From the NCBI RefSeq assembly GCF_016801865.2, contig NC_068938.1, positions 115,904,615 through 115,968,614 of the forward strand: a stretch of DNA of 64,000 nucleotides, read 5' to 3'. Origin of the DNA: Culex pipiens pallens (Eukaryota; Arthropoda; Insecta; Diptera; Culicidae). Positions within the stretch are counted from its first letter, which is position 1. The number at the start of each line of letters is the position of its first letter. Below, piece after piece: positions 54,824-64,000 of this stretch. A model generated the notes under the pieces. It ran no database searches. It saw nothing but the letters and a program-made list of their open reading frames with translations, and had not been told where the DNA came from. Made by a program: the position numbers and the translations under genes.

Positions 54824-56100
54824 TGGGTAATTCTCTACCAACTCACACGAAATCGGGAAAAGTTGCCCCGACCCCTCTTCGATTTGCGTGAAACTTTGTC
54901 CTAAGGGGTAACTTTTGTCCCTGATCACGAAACCGAGGTCCGTTTTTTGATATCTCGTGACGGAGGGGCGGTACGACCCCTTCCATTTTTGAACATGCGA
55001 AAAAAGAGGTGTTTTTCAACTATTTGCAGCCTGAAACGGTGATGAGATAGAAATTTGGTGTCAAAGGGACTTTTATGTAAAATTAGACGCCCGATTTGAT
55101 GGCGTACTCAGAATTCCGAAAAAACGTATTTTTCATCGAAAAAAACACTAAAAAAGTTTTAAAAATTCTCCCATTTTCCGTTACTCGACTGTAAAAAATT
55201 TTGGAACATGGCATTTTATGGGAAATTTAATGTACTTTTCGAATCTACATTGTCCCAGAAGGGTCATTTTTTCATTTAGAACAAAAATTTTCATTTTAAA
55301 ATTTCGTGTTTTTTCTAACTTTGCAGGGTTATTTTTTAGAGTCTAACAATATTCTACAAAGTTGTAGAGCAGACAATTACAAAAATTTTAATATATAGAC
55401 ATAAGGGGTTTGCTTATAAACATCACGAGTTATCGCGATTTTACGAAAAAAAGTTTTGAAAAAGTTACTTTTCGCGTTTCTTCTTAGTTTCGTCGTCCGT
55501 GTCTGTCGCGGGTGACCATGAATGGCCATGATCGATGACGACCAAATTTTTGTAATTGTCTGCTCTACAACTTTGTGGAACATTGTTACACTCTAAAAAA
55601 TAACCCGGCAAAGTTAGAAAAAACACGAAATTTTAAAATGAAAAATTTTGTTCTAAACAAAATAATGACCCTTCTGGGACAATGAAGATTCGAAAAGTAC
55701 ATTAAATTTCCCATAAAATGACATGTTCCAAAAATTTTTACAGTCGAGTAACGGAAAATGGGAGAATTTTTAAAACTTTTTTAGTGTTTTTTTCGATGAA
55801 AAAAAACGTTTTTTCGGAATTTTGCGTACGCTATCAAATTGGGCGTCTAATTTTACACAAAAGTCCCTTTGACACCAAATTTCTATCTCATCACCGTTTC
55901 AGGCTGCAAATTATTGAAAAACACCTCTTTTTTCACATGTTCAAAAATGGAAGGGGTCGTACCGCCCCTCCGTCACGAGATATCAAAAAACGGACCTCGG
56001 ATTCGTGATCAGGGACAAAAGTTACCCCTTAGGACAAAGTTTCACGCAAATCGAAGAGGGGTCGGGGCAACTGCTGTGTGAGTTGGCGGAGAATTACCCA
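54824..56100. mobile_element. 1,277-bp foldback element
   Basis: The arms at about 54824-55388 and 55543-56100 are inverted copies (TGGGTAATTCTC / GAGAATTACCCA at the tips) with high identity along about 560 bases. A 154-base unique loop lies at 55389-55542. There is no transposase frame; frames found here are shadows of the arms. Single arms occur at 26.4-26.7 and 41.75-42.19 kb. Confidence 0.88.
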
Positions 56101-56148
56101 GATAGTTTGAAATAAGTATTTAGTTGTAAATATGACTCAAGTTTATTT

Positions 56149-56218
56149 ACCGTCATCAATTTCAGCATAATGTCCGAGCCAATCTCACTACTGACCCAAT
56201 GTCACCCCTGATGACAGT
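56149..56218. mobile_element. Short deletion derivative of the CCGTCAGTGGGGGTGAC family
   Basis: TACCGTCATCA and TGATGACAGTA bound about 70 bases that contain GACCCAATGTCACCCC. It resembles 60144-60771 with the centre lost. Confidence 0.55.
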
Positions 56219-56559
56219 ACATCTCTTAGAAAGAGGTGTTCCGATTTTGTGGAATTCAAGGGTTAATGTGTTTCTTTGAAAAATCACTTGTAACGTTTAA
56301 ATTTGTTTTCGGTCAAAACATTAATCGAAAAGGTCACGTGAAAATATTTGAATTGAAGGATAAAGCTTTTTTAAATTTTTTGAACTTTGAACAATCCCGA
56401 TAGGCAGTTCCCCTCTCCAAACCACCTTTCAAAAGTCGCTTGGGTTCTCCACACTTTTGCCACTAGTAAACGAAAGAAAACCTCCCTACCAAATTTCCCT
56501 GGGACTGTAAGGGCGTAGCCTTGGAACACAGTGTGGAAATTTACGTTCTCAGATATTCT

Positions 56560-57460
56560 CTTTTATCCGAAACCTCTCGTAAAAGTTCACGGCCGCGAAC
56601 AAATCGATTTAGTTTCGAAGAATTTGGTGCTAATTAGCAAAGTGTCGAAGTGAAACTTATCGAAAAGTGAATCGAGAAACTCTGGCGAACACTGAAGAGC
56701 ATCGCGGAAAAAGAACTTAAAGTGTCGAAACAATAAGAACTAAGAGTGTCGAAACGAATGTGAACAAAAATCGAAAAAAATGCAAAAAAACGAGAACCGA
56801 TCCAGCTTCGAACAAAAGTGAACCACATCGACCATAACCCTGCAATTGAACAATCCCTAGACAGTTCAGAATTTGTGGGATGACTGTAATACATCGATTA
56901 ACATAACCAAACCAAAAAAGTTTTTTAACGGCAGTTCTCGTTATGCCAATTGAACCCAATGGCACCTTTCCGTGCACTTTTAATCACATAGTCAGTTCAC
57001 CAAAACGCGCGCGCTTTTCCAATGCTTCCACGATGCGACTTCATCCATCACCCCGCCGACGAAGAAGGGAACAACGACAAACAGAAACTAAATGCCGCCG
57101 ATTCTCGACCATACTTCTGACCAACGCTCCCAGCAACTATCAAAGTGGGCCAAAAATAATGCAAAACATCCCGCACCCCATTCATTACACCGGACGACGA
57201 CGGCCACCCTTTGGAGCGTATGGAAAAGCTCAACCAAACATCGCATCGTAGCAACCAATGCTGCTATATGTTCTGTCTCGCTTTTTCAACCACTACTCTC
57301 GCTGCTGAGCGCTCATGCTACCACCCCCTCCTCACAAAGCAGCATGGCTTTTAATCGCAATCGTCGCTGCCGGCAGCAGCTTCGGAAAGTTCCCGAGTGG
57401 TGCAATGTACCAGGAAACATTTTTTTTTCTCTGAACTTTCTTTTATATTTTGTAAAGTAA
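56560..57460 (+). pseudogene. Possible gene fragment or processed pseudogene, unidentified
   Basis: 56.57-56.93 kb looks like an insect 5' leader (A-rich with repeated GTGTCGAA). A 102-codon frame then starts at 56943 (MPIEPNGTFPCTF, SSPKRARF, SPRRRRREQR) and an overlapping frame at 57092-57460 takes over. The GC-rich composition contrasts with the surroundings. I do not recognise the protein; two overlapping frames could mean a frameshift, or neither may be coding. Confidence 0.25.
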
Positions 57461-57584
57461 TTTGAATTTATATATGTACGATTGATTTCGAGTTTGAAAT
57501 GATTCTCAATGAAATTTGAAAGATTTTTAATATGTTATATGAAACCGAGTAAATTATTCGAAAATTTAAAATTATACAGACGGC

Positions 57585-57930
57585 GATCCCAGACGGTCCC
57601 GGTGGCATTTTTCGAGATGAAATTTGTCTGACCACGCCTTCCGTTGGACGGGGAAGTAAATGTTGGCCCCGGTCTAACCTAGAGGTTAGGTCGTTTGCTC
57701 AATCCAGGCGTAGGAGTCGTCTTCCTGGGTCCTGCCTCAGTGGAGTCGCTGGTAGGCAGTTGGACTAACAATCCAAAGGTAGTCAGTTTGAATCCCGTGG
57801 TGGATGGAAGCTTAGGTGTAAAAAGAAGTTTGCAATTGCCTCAACAATCAAGCCTTCGGACACCTAGTTTCGAGTTGAAATCTCACAATCAAGAACGCCA
57901 AGGCTATGTTGAAGAGCGAAAAATTTGTTA
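57585..57930 (+). mobile_element. Feilai-type SINE, copy 4 (5'-truncated)
   Basis: Starts inside the head at GATCCCAGACGGTCCCGG, keeps the second tRNA-like unit and ends GAAGAGCGAAAAATTTG. Confidence 0.85.
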
Positions 57931-57970
57931 AATTTCCCGAAGACTTTTGATAGCAAAGTCGGGTTTGTAA

Positions 57971-58801
57971 GGCCGTTGCAAATATTTTTCAAAGTTTATG
58001 TCGCCCCTCCTTCAAAGTTGTTTCCAAAAATCAGGGGGCAAAAATATATTTTTTCAAAAAACTTCTAAATTTTAAAGGAAGTAGAAGTCTAACCAACTGA
58101 AAACAATTAGAAATGCATTTTCCTGCGTTTTAAATCATATTTAACATGTCTGGGATCGATCTAAAATACTAAACTTTGAAGACCGATTCTTCGGCTCCTT
58201 TTCAAAAAAAAATCCCAATTTTTTTCAGCGTTTTGGCTGTAGTGGCAAAATAAAAGAAGAAACCCCCCAATGTTATTACATATTTGGAAAGATAATTGAT
58301 TTTCCTATGAAGAAATAACATGCAGAATGAACCATTTAGTACCTGTGCTTCCCCTGAAATAAAAATGTAGCGTGACGGGACAACATCGTAAAACTGGACT
58401 TTTAAAAGGCACTCTGCCAAAATCGCTACAGTTTTGCCAGTTTGATTTTTAAAAGCTTTTGCTTTTCTACACATTATCACAAATTAAAAAACGAATCTTT
58501 TGCTCCTTGAACTGAACGAAGTGGTTGAAATTTGAGTTTTTGCCAGCCATTTCTTTTCGTGACGGGACAACGAAAGGAGCAGATTTATGAAAAAACTCCT
58601 CTCCCATTCAATGGTTTGCAGACCATATTTGGTCAACATTTTTGGCTTTTGAGGTAAGAAAACACATTTAAAGCACATTGCAGTTATTGCATCATAATAA
58701 AAATGGAATCATTCATATTAAAAATCACATTGAAAATTGAAAAAAGTGACATTTTGGTGTACCTTCGCTAAGAATCGGTCTGAAAAATATTTGCAACGGC
58801 C
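57971..58801. mobile_element. 831-bp TIR element with TAA duplication
   Basis: GGCCGTTGCAAATATTTTTC and its inverse end the element; TAA at 57968-57970 and 58802-58804. A TWA 3-bp duplication is typical of PIF/Harbinger-type elements. No transposase frame. Confidence 0.82.
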
Positions 58802-58809
58802 TAAATGAT

Positions 58810-59330
58810 TATCAAAATGGAATAATTAACTTAGACTTCAAGGTTTTCAGGGTCTGCTAATAATACAGATTACAATTTCATACAGCTGGTCAGTTCGCGG
58901 AATGAGTACAAAATAAGAATAGATGATAAGAATGGTGACCACATTACTCACTCATACACAGTCCATGGCCAAACAATTAGACACTTCTTATCGCAAAATA
59001 AGAAACCCTTAGTCAAACAAATACTTCAATTTTATCAAACATTGTTACGAGGTGGTCTTGAACTACTCATTATAACTGTTATCTTATCATTATCAAATCG
59101 AAAGAAATTAATTTAAGCTGGCAAAATTATCTGCTGTTATCGGCATAGTTTTCTAACAAAAAAAAAGATCCGGTACATAAATATACACAAGTGATCATAT
59201 TTTCAGGCAGGCTGAATCTCTAAACTATTTGACACGTTTGGAAGGTAGTTTGATTACCCATCCAACGATATGTCGAATGACGGATCCGAACATAGTTTTC
59301 ATATTGATAACGGCGAAGTCAAACATTAAA
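58810..59330. other. Spacer, no feature seen
   Basis: AT-rich, no gene or shared repeat recognised. Confidence 0.35.
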
Positions 59331-59339
59331 ATTTGATCA

Positions 59340-59429
59340 TTAGTGCGGTGCCTGTCGGGACGCGCAGTTTTGTTTTTTTTTCGTGTTATTTTTCGTCTCT
59401 TTTGTGTCGCTGTTCGAGTGCATGGGGTA
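59340..59429 (+). repeat. Single monomer of the 118-bp retroposon 5' repeat
   Basis: TTAGTGCGGTGCCTGTCGGG through GTCTCTTTTGTGTCGCTG and GCATGGGG matches 8940-9067. It is cut at its 3' side by the TIR element starting at 59430. Confidence 0.75.
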
Positions 59430-61066
59430 GGGTACGTTATCCATTAGTGGACCCCTTTCCTATAGTGGACCTTCTGAAGAGTTTTTGATGAAAAAATCAA
59501 TAAAATCCCAATTTCAAGCGTGTTTTTGTCTGCAAATCTTTTATTTGGCATGTTCAGCATCATTTAAAACAATGTTGACTGTGGCATTGAATTGCCCTTT
59601 TTGCCAAAATAAGTGTTTTGAGTTCGACATCTGAAATCAGACATGGCCACTTTCACAACAAAACAGCTTTTCTATTTTATGATTGAATTAACTATCCAAT
59701 CATTTTTTTTTTTTGACTGGTTATTTAACTTCAGTAAGTCGAAATAATGTAAGTTGAAGGAACTATACTAAAATAAAGCGAAGAGCTACTCATTTTCAAG
59801 CAAAAATTAGGGGGGTCCAATGTAGGACAACGAAAATCCTAACTTTTCCAAAAGTGGAAACCTGTTAATTTAACCTTAAAAAATGAAGAATTCTGTGTAT
59901 TTAAGCAAAAGTTTTTCTTAAACATACAATAAATGCATGTTGTAATCAACCCGATTCAGTATCAAAAATACTGAAGCCGTAAGAATTCATAATTAATAAA
60001 AAACTATAGTTAATTTTACTTAACTGAAGCATCATAATTAAAGTTTGAAATGTAAAAAAATATTTTTTTGAAAATAAACATGCGTAGTTTTATCAGCAAT
60101 CGTAAACAAATCTATTGTTTTGTTTCGGTCAACTATTTATGTACCGTCAGTGGGGGTGACATTGGGTCTGGGGGGTGAGATTGGGTCAAAGTGATTTTTT
60201 ACGGATTTTACCATTTCTCAGATTCTTTTCAATGAAACTGAATTCTGTTAAAAGGGTTGTGTAGGGGACATCTTAAGATGACTTCGCTGAAAAAAAATCG
60301 TTCCTAGAACATATCCTGTTATTTTGGCAGATGTCTAAAGTTGGGGTACGTTTTTGGCCAAAAATGACCTCTCGAAAAATCATTATTCTAATATTTTTGT
60401 TAGAATTGCTCGAAAACTACCCAAGTGTTTGAAAATCTCCACTTCAAACATTGTAGCGTGTCAATACGATTCCCTCGAACAAGAAACGCTGTTGGATGAC
60501 TTGTTTTTACCATATCTTTGTATTTCAGCATCATTTTAGTTTCATTTGACCCAATGTCACCCCCTCTAAGGGGTGAGATTGGGTCAATTTTCAAACAATT
60601 GGCATTTAAGGTAGTGTTCATCAAAATCGACCATATTTTGGGAAAATGTTAGTAAACTATCTAAGAACAAATCTACGTTAAAAGATTTTCGATGTTATTT
60701 AAATTGTTTTTGTTATTAAGAAATTTCGAGAGGTGTTTCGTTTTTTGACCCATAGTCACCCCCACTGACGGTAATTAATATGGAAAATGTAACAGTTTTC
60801 CTATAGTGGACCCGGGTCCACAATCGGATTATGGACCCGGGCCCACTATAGGATAAGAGGGTCTATAACAGGCAATTTTTTTTTCAAATGGCTATTTTTC
60901 TGCTCAAAAACAAATTACTGATGAAACAAATAGTCAAAATTGTTCAAAAGACTTCAGATTTCATTGTTTTGAGCAAAAGGTTATGAAAAAGTGCTTAAAA
61001 TATTGGAAAAATTGTGAAAAATGCGCGTCGGTTCTACTAGGGGGTCCACTAATGGTTAAAATACCC
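59430..61066. mobile_element. 1.64-kb TIR element, TA target, hosting a second element
   Basis: GGGTA...CCATTAGTGGACCCC at the left is inverted as GGGGTCCACTAATGG...TACCC at the right. TA at 59428-59429 and 61067-61068. Internal TATAGTGGACC motifs (59462, 60793, 60842 inverted) echo the ends. No transposase frame. Confidence 0.8.
60144..60771. mobile_element. 628-bp TIR element nested in 59430-61066
   Basis: CCGTCAGTGGGGGTGACATT and GTCACCCCCACTGACGG bound it; TA at 60142-60143 and 60772-60773. A central palindrome at about 60548-60588 (TGACCCAATGTCACCCC / GGGGTGAGATTGGGTCA) repeats the inner terminus. Confidence 0.85.
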
Positions 61067-61269
61067 TAATTGATCATTAAAATTTTATATTATAGAAAAT
61101 TTATTGAATCCACTAAAAATATGATTTTCAATCACTCCAAAAAGTTTCATAAAGATATTACATGATTAAACTGATTTAGAGACGATTTTAAGCCCATCAT
61201 TTTGCCGTGCGCAAAGCGGACTGTCAAACCTTCTGAGCAATTTTCACGAAACATTGAGTTGATTTACGG

Positions 61270-61494
61270 GTGCCACGATAGCTCACAAGGGGTGCCACGA
61301 TATCTCACAAAAATATTTTAATCTTTTTAAAAATAAGTTTTTTGAAAATCGGCCTTCGTCATGCACACAGGACCGGTTTAACGAGTCTTCACCAAAATTT
61401 TGAGCCGAAACAGATTTTAAATTAAATTAAATGTGTGCTCACACCAACCTCAGACTTTTTTCTCGATTTACGTGTATGTAACCCTTAAATAATG
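61270..61494. repeat. Weak dispersed repeat
   Basis: Two GGTGCCACGATA(G/T)CTCACAA units lie at about 61270-61310, and a block recalling 48.05-48.13 kb (GAGTCTTCACCA) follows. Element boundaries are not clear. Confidence 0.35.
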
Positions 61495-61499
61495 GCATC

Positions 61500-62142
61500 A
61501 TTAGTGCGGTGCCTGTGGGACGCGCAGTTCTGTTTTTTCTCCATCTTCTTTTTTTTTGTGTTGTTCTCTTTTTATAGTTTGCGATACAAACGTAACGATT
61601 TTTTTGAGACTAGCAAGTCGTATTGCTGGATTAAGCCCTTCCTACATCACCGTTGATCGGAAGGCATGCCGACGAAAAATTTCTGGAGAATCACGGACGA
61701 ATTAATACTATATTCAAATCCCTAGATAGCTATCATTCCGCAGCCAGCTGCCTAAGATTTTACATTTTCAACCGATGAACAAATTGCTTATAGAGTTTAC
61801 TACGTGCGCATGTACTGCGTGTACGTACACGAAAAAAGTGAAGTTAAATTTTGTCCGGCCAGCAAAATCAAATGGTGCGCTAGTGAGCGTACGCGAAACG
61901 TCATAAAGCTCTACGGTCGCATCACAGTAAATCCTGACCTCATACCCCATTTCTCCGTGTCTTACCACTGGTCGTGGCCGGCGTCGGTATTGATTAGCAT
62001 TATAGGGACTTTTGGAAATTGCGAATAGGTGACGATTGGTTCCTACTCTTCATCTGTGATCCACGGAGCAATTTTTGGGGGTCCTGGTCAATAACAAAGT
62101 AGCATCTACGGGTAGACACCAATGCTAATGCTAATGCTAATG
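61500..62142 (+). mobile_element. LINE-like retroposon with hexamer tail, copy 4 (probable)
   Basis: Starts with the monomer GTGCGGTGCCTGTGGGACG, contains GCCCTTCCTACATCACCG and GCAGCCAGCTGCCTAAGATT as in copies 1-3, and ends AATGCTAATGCTAATGCTAATG. I did not find a matching long target duplication. Confidence 0.6.
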
Positions 62143-62149
62143 ATTAACG

Positions 62150-62880
62150 CGAAATCAAATATCACTTAAGTAGTTTTAACTTGAGACAGAATTGCCAGAT
62201 CGGCTTTTTTATATAGATAGTTTTATTTAGAAAGGTCTTACAATGACCATTCCAACGAGTTTGGGTTGATTTCTGGCCACTTATTCCACACCACTTTCAT
62301 TCACTCCATTCATCTAAACCACGTCAATTTTACTATAAACGCGGCAGGGTGTCCCCTTGGTCGTTCGCTGTGAGTTGTGAATTGCCTGCATCTCTTCTGA
62401 TGGCTGGGATGAGGGCATGCTTATTACTTACTCGCCGCTTCATACCTTTAGTGACGTGATGGGAGCAATGGCGTCTATACGAAGTATTCCGAAGCTCTTA
62501 AATTCGCGCAAAAAAAACTTATGCACTTGGTTTTGCAGATTATGGAGTAAAAGATGCACGAATTGTTCACCTAGCGCTCACATTCGATTCCGTGAACAAG
62601 ATGCCTGCGTGTATGGAGGTCATACGTACCTTAGTGAGGAAAGCAAACAAGATTCGTATTTCTTGACGATTGGGGTCCATCCTTTTGATTGGAAAATCTA
62701 TAAAGGGACTTCGGGGATATTTTCATTAAAATGACACAAAAACAAAAATTAATGAATTGGTTAATAAGTATATTTCACCGTGTTTCAAATATGAGTACAG
62801 TTTGTGAGTGGAATTGTAAACAGTGAGCTATCATCTTTGTTAAAAATTACGAATAAATATAATTGTAACTAAACTGAATA
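62150..62880. other. 3' flank of the right-edge gene, no gene recognised
   Basis: A plus-strand frame of 105 codons at 62417-62734 has no recognisable motif. No shared repeat. Confidence 0.3.
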
Positions 62881-62887
62881 GATTATT

Positions 62888-62893
62888 TTTATT
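62888..62893 (-). terminator. Polyadenylation signal of the right-edge gene
   Basis: AATAAA on the minus strand, starting 10 bases beyond the stop codon. The closeness to the stop would give a very short 3' UTR unless another site is used. Confidence 0.5.
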
Positions 62894-62903
62894 AAACTTG
62901 GTT

Positions 62904-64000
62904 TTACATCAGTACGCATCCCGAACCTTGTTCGGACGACTCCTCGTTAATGGACATTGCTGCAACGGAACTTCGGTCGCTGCTCTTTCCCGCTGCCATC
63001 TTTCTAATATTCTCTACCTCCAAATCCGAGACGGACCGCACAAATCCACCCGGGTGCCTCGGAATATTGGAGGCGGAGGTGCTGGTGCTTGCACTGTTAC
63101 CCGTACTGCCAACGCTGGCCAGTCTATCACGCTTGTTGTAGCTTATTTCCAACACGGTATTGCTCTTTTTCTCCAGCAAGTGCCTCGCCCGTCCGTCAAC
63201 CTTGTCGGTTGCTATCTGCGGGTGGTGGCCACGAACTGCAGGATCTGGGTTAGTTGAATGAACCGGTCCCGTTGCTGCTTCCGGTATCGCACTCAAATCC
63301 GTGCTGTTCTGGCCGGGAGGAAGCTTGTATTGCACACTGGTGTTGGTTGTCGCGGTGAGCGATGGGATTGCCTCCTGTTGGATCACAAACTTGTCGAGTA
63401 CGGACAGTTGCGGCTGCAGCGCAATCATAAACGGCCGATATCCCAGACACTCGTTAAAGCTCCACCTGGTCATATCCTTGAGACCGTTCCGAAGTTGACG
63501 GCACACAACCAATGATTTCGATCGGATCGCAGCATTTGTTATTCTACACACCGATGCCACATCCAGCAGTAAAACGGACAACAACAGCGAGAATTCGTAA
63601 CAATTTGCTTCGGTAAAAATTTGTAACAAATAACGCATCTTGATTTCCAGCTTGTGTTGCTCTCTCTTGGAGCTGCCGTTGTTTTTGGAAATATTTTCCA
63701 TCGCTCTGTTGAAACTATCTTCGATTTCCTGATTCAACGAGCTGCATCCATCTTCCGCCCAGTTGGCTATAACGTGGTCTGACCGCACGCTAATGTTATC
63801 ATTCAACGGGGACAGATTTGCTTCCTTCGTGTCGATGTAGGGTAGACTTTCTCCCGGGACGATTTCTTCTCCGGTGACATTGGTCAGCGGATCTCTCGCG
63901 GTTTTAACATCCGTCGAACTCTCAACAATCGCTCCCTCCGGAATTCTGTTCATCGACAAACTGTTATAGCCGGAATCTTCCGTCCGTTGAGCAGTATCAA
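62904..64000 (-). CDS. C-terminal part of an unidentified protein ending in a CaaX-like motif (5' partial)
   Basis: The frame is open from the right edge to a stop at 62904-62906, at least 364 codons in one exon, with insect-like codon use. An ATG at 63953 is internal; the frame runs upstream of it. I do not recognise the family. Visible: an acidic, polar N-terminal stretch, a compact leucine-rich helical block (about KLEIKMRYLLQIFTEANCYE to FMIALQPQLSVLDKF) that looks like a conserved all-alpha segment, then a long low-complexity Ser/Thr/Asn tail. The final residues GSGCVLM form a CaaX box; X=Met is preferred by farnesyltransferase, so membrane attachment is likely if it is used. Intracellular and probably trafficking- or signalling-related, by inference only. 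Confidence 0.8.
   Translation of the reverse strand, partial: DTAQRTEDSGYNSLSMNRIPEGAIVESSTDVKTARDPLTNVTGEEIVPGESLPYIDTKEANLSPLNDNISVRSDHVIANWAEDGCSSLNQEIEDSFNRAMENISKNNGSSKREQHKLEIKMRYLLQIFTEANCYEFSLLLSVLLLDVASVCRITNAAIRSKSLVVCRQLRNGLKDMTRWSFNECLGYRPFMIALQPQLSVLDKFVIQQEAIPSLTATTNTSVQYKLPPGQNSTDLSAIPEAATGPVHSTNPDPAVRGHHPQIATDKVDGRARHLLEKKSNTVLEISYNKRDRLASVGSTGNSASTSTSASNIPRHPGGFVRSVSDLEVENIRKMAAGKSSDRSSVAAMSINEESSEQGSGCVLM

Noticed and set aside
55718..56081. Overlapping ~96 and 70-aa proteins
   Set aside because: They lie inside the foldback arm and recur in the other arm and at 26.4 kb as repeat shadows.
63258..63515. Plus-strand proteins opposite the right-edge gene
   Set aside because: Antisense shadows of the long minus-strand frame, which has the better composition and a stop with a poly(A) signal.
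1..64000. CRISPR array, operon, bacterial or phage system
   Set aside because: Introns, SINEs, LINEs and polyadenylation signals show a eukaryotic nuclear genome; no regularly spaced repeats were seen.
1..64000. Endogenous viral element
   Set aside because: I looked for polymerase, capsid or glycoprotein-like frames because mosquito genomes often carry them. The only mobile-element protein seen is the non-LTR ORF1.

Overview
This is an animal nuclear window, almost certainly a culicine mosquito and most likely Aedes. It is AT-rich, split into small-intron genes, and packed with mosquito-type repeats. These include four copies of a tRNA-derived SINE that I recognise as the Aedes Feilai type, two further tRNA-SINE families, many foldback or terminal-inverted-repeat (TIR) elements with TA, TAA or 4-bp target duplications, and LINE-like insertions. 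I had no alignment tools, so names rest on recognised motifs and on reading frames joined across splice sites.

Layout. 1-4.1 kb: the 5' three coding exons of an HD-domain nucleotidase (HDDC2-like, minus strand); its last exon lies off the left edge. 6.1-11.3 kb: a four-exon J-domain, single-pass membrane protein (plus strand), head-to-head with the first gene, with a 4.4-kb third intron full of nested elements. 13.8-15.2 kb: dopamine/arylalkylamine N-acetyltransferase (Dat, minus strand), tail-to-tail with the J-protein gene. 19.3-19.5 kb: an unidentified 82-codon minus-strand reading frame with a promoter-like start. 20-62 kb: a gene desert of layered transposons with a few repeat-poor GC-richer islands (about 24.1-24.8, 32.1-32.4, 38.7-40.2, 42.4-43.6, 50.9-52.0 and 56.5-57.5 kb). 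The only long reading frame in it is an intact 384-aa ORF1/gag-like LINE protein (46.4-47.6 kb). 62.9-64.0 kb: the 3' end of a minus-strand gene whose product ends in a CaaX-like CVLM.

The host genes look like unrelated housekeeping or amine-metabolism genes and not a pathway cluster. The strongest new material is in the repeats: LINE-like insertions with unusually long (25-28 bp) perfect target duplications and hexamer 3' tails, one carrying tandem promoter-like monomers; an ORF1-only LINE with both ends and a target duplication; a TIR element with a tRNA-like Pol III promoter inside it, in two copies; a 1.28-kb foldback; and several insertions whose empty site can be read from a second copy in the window.
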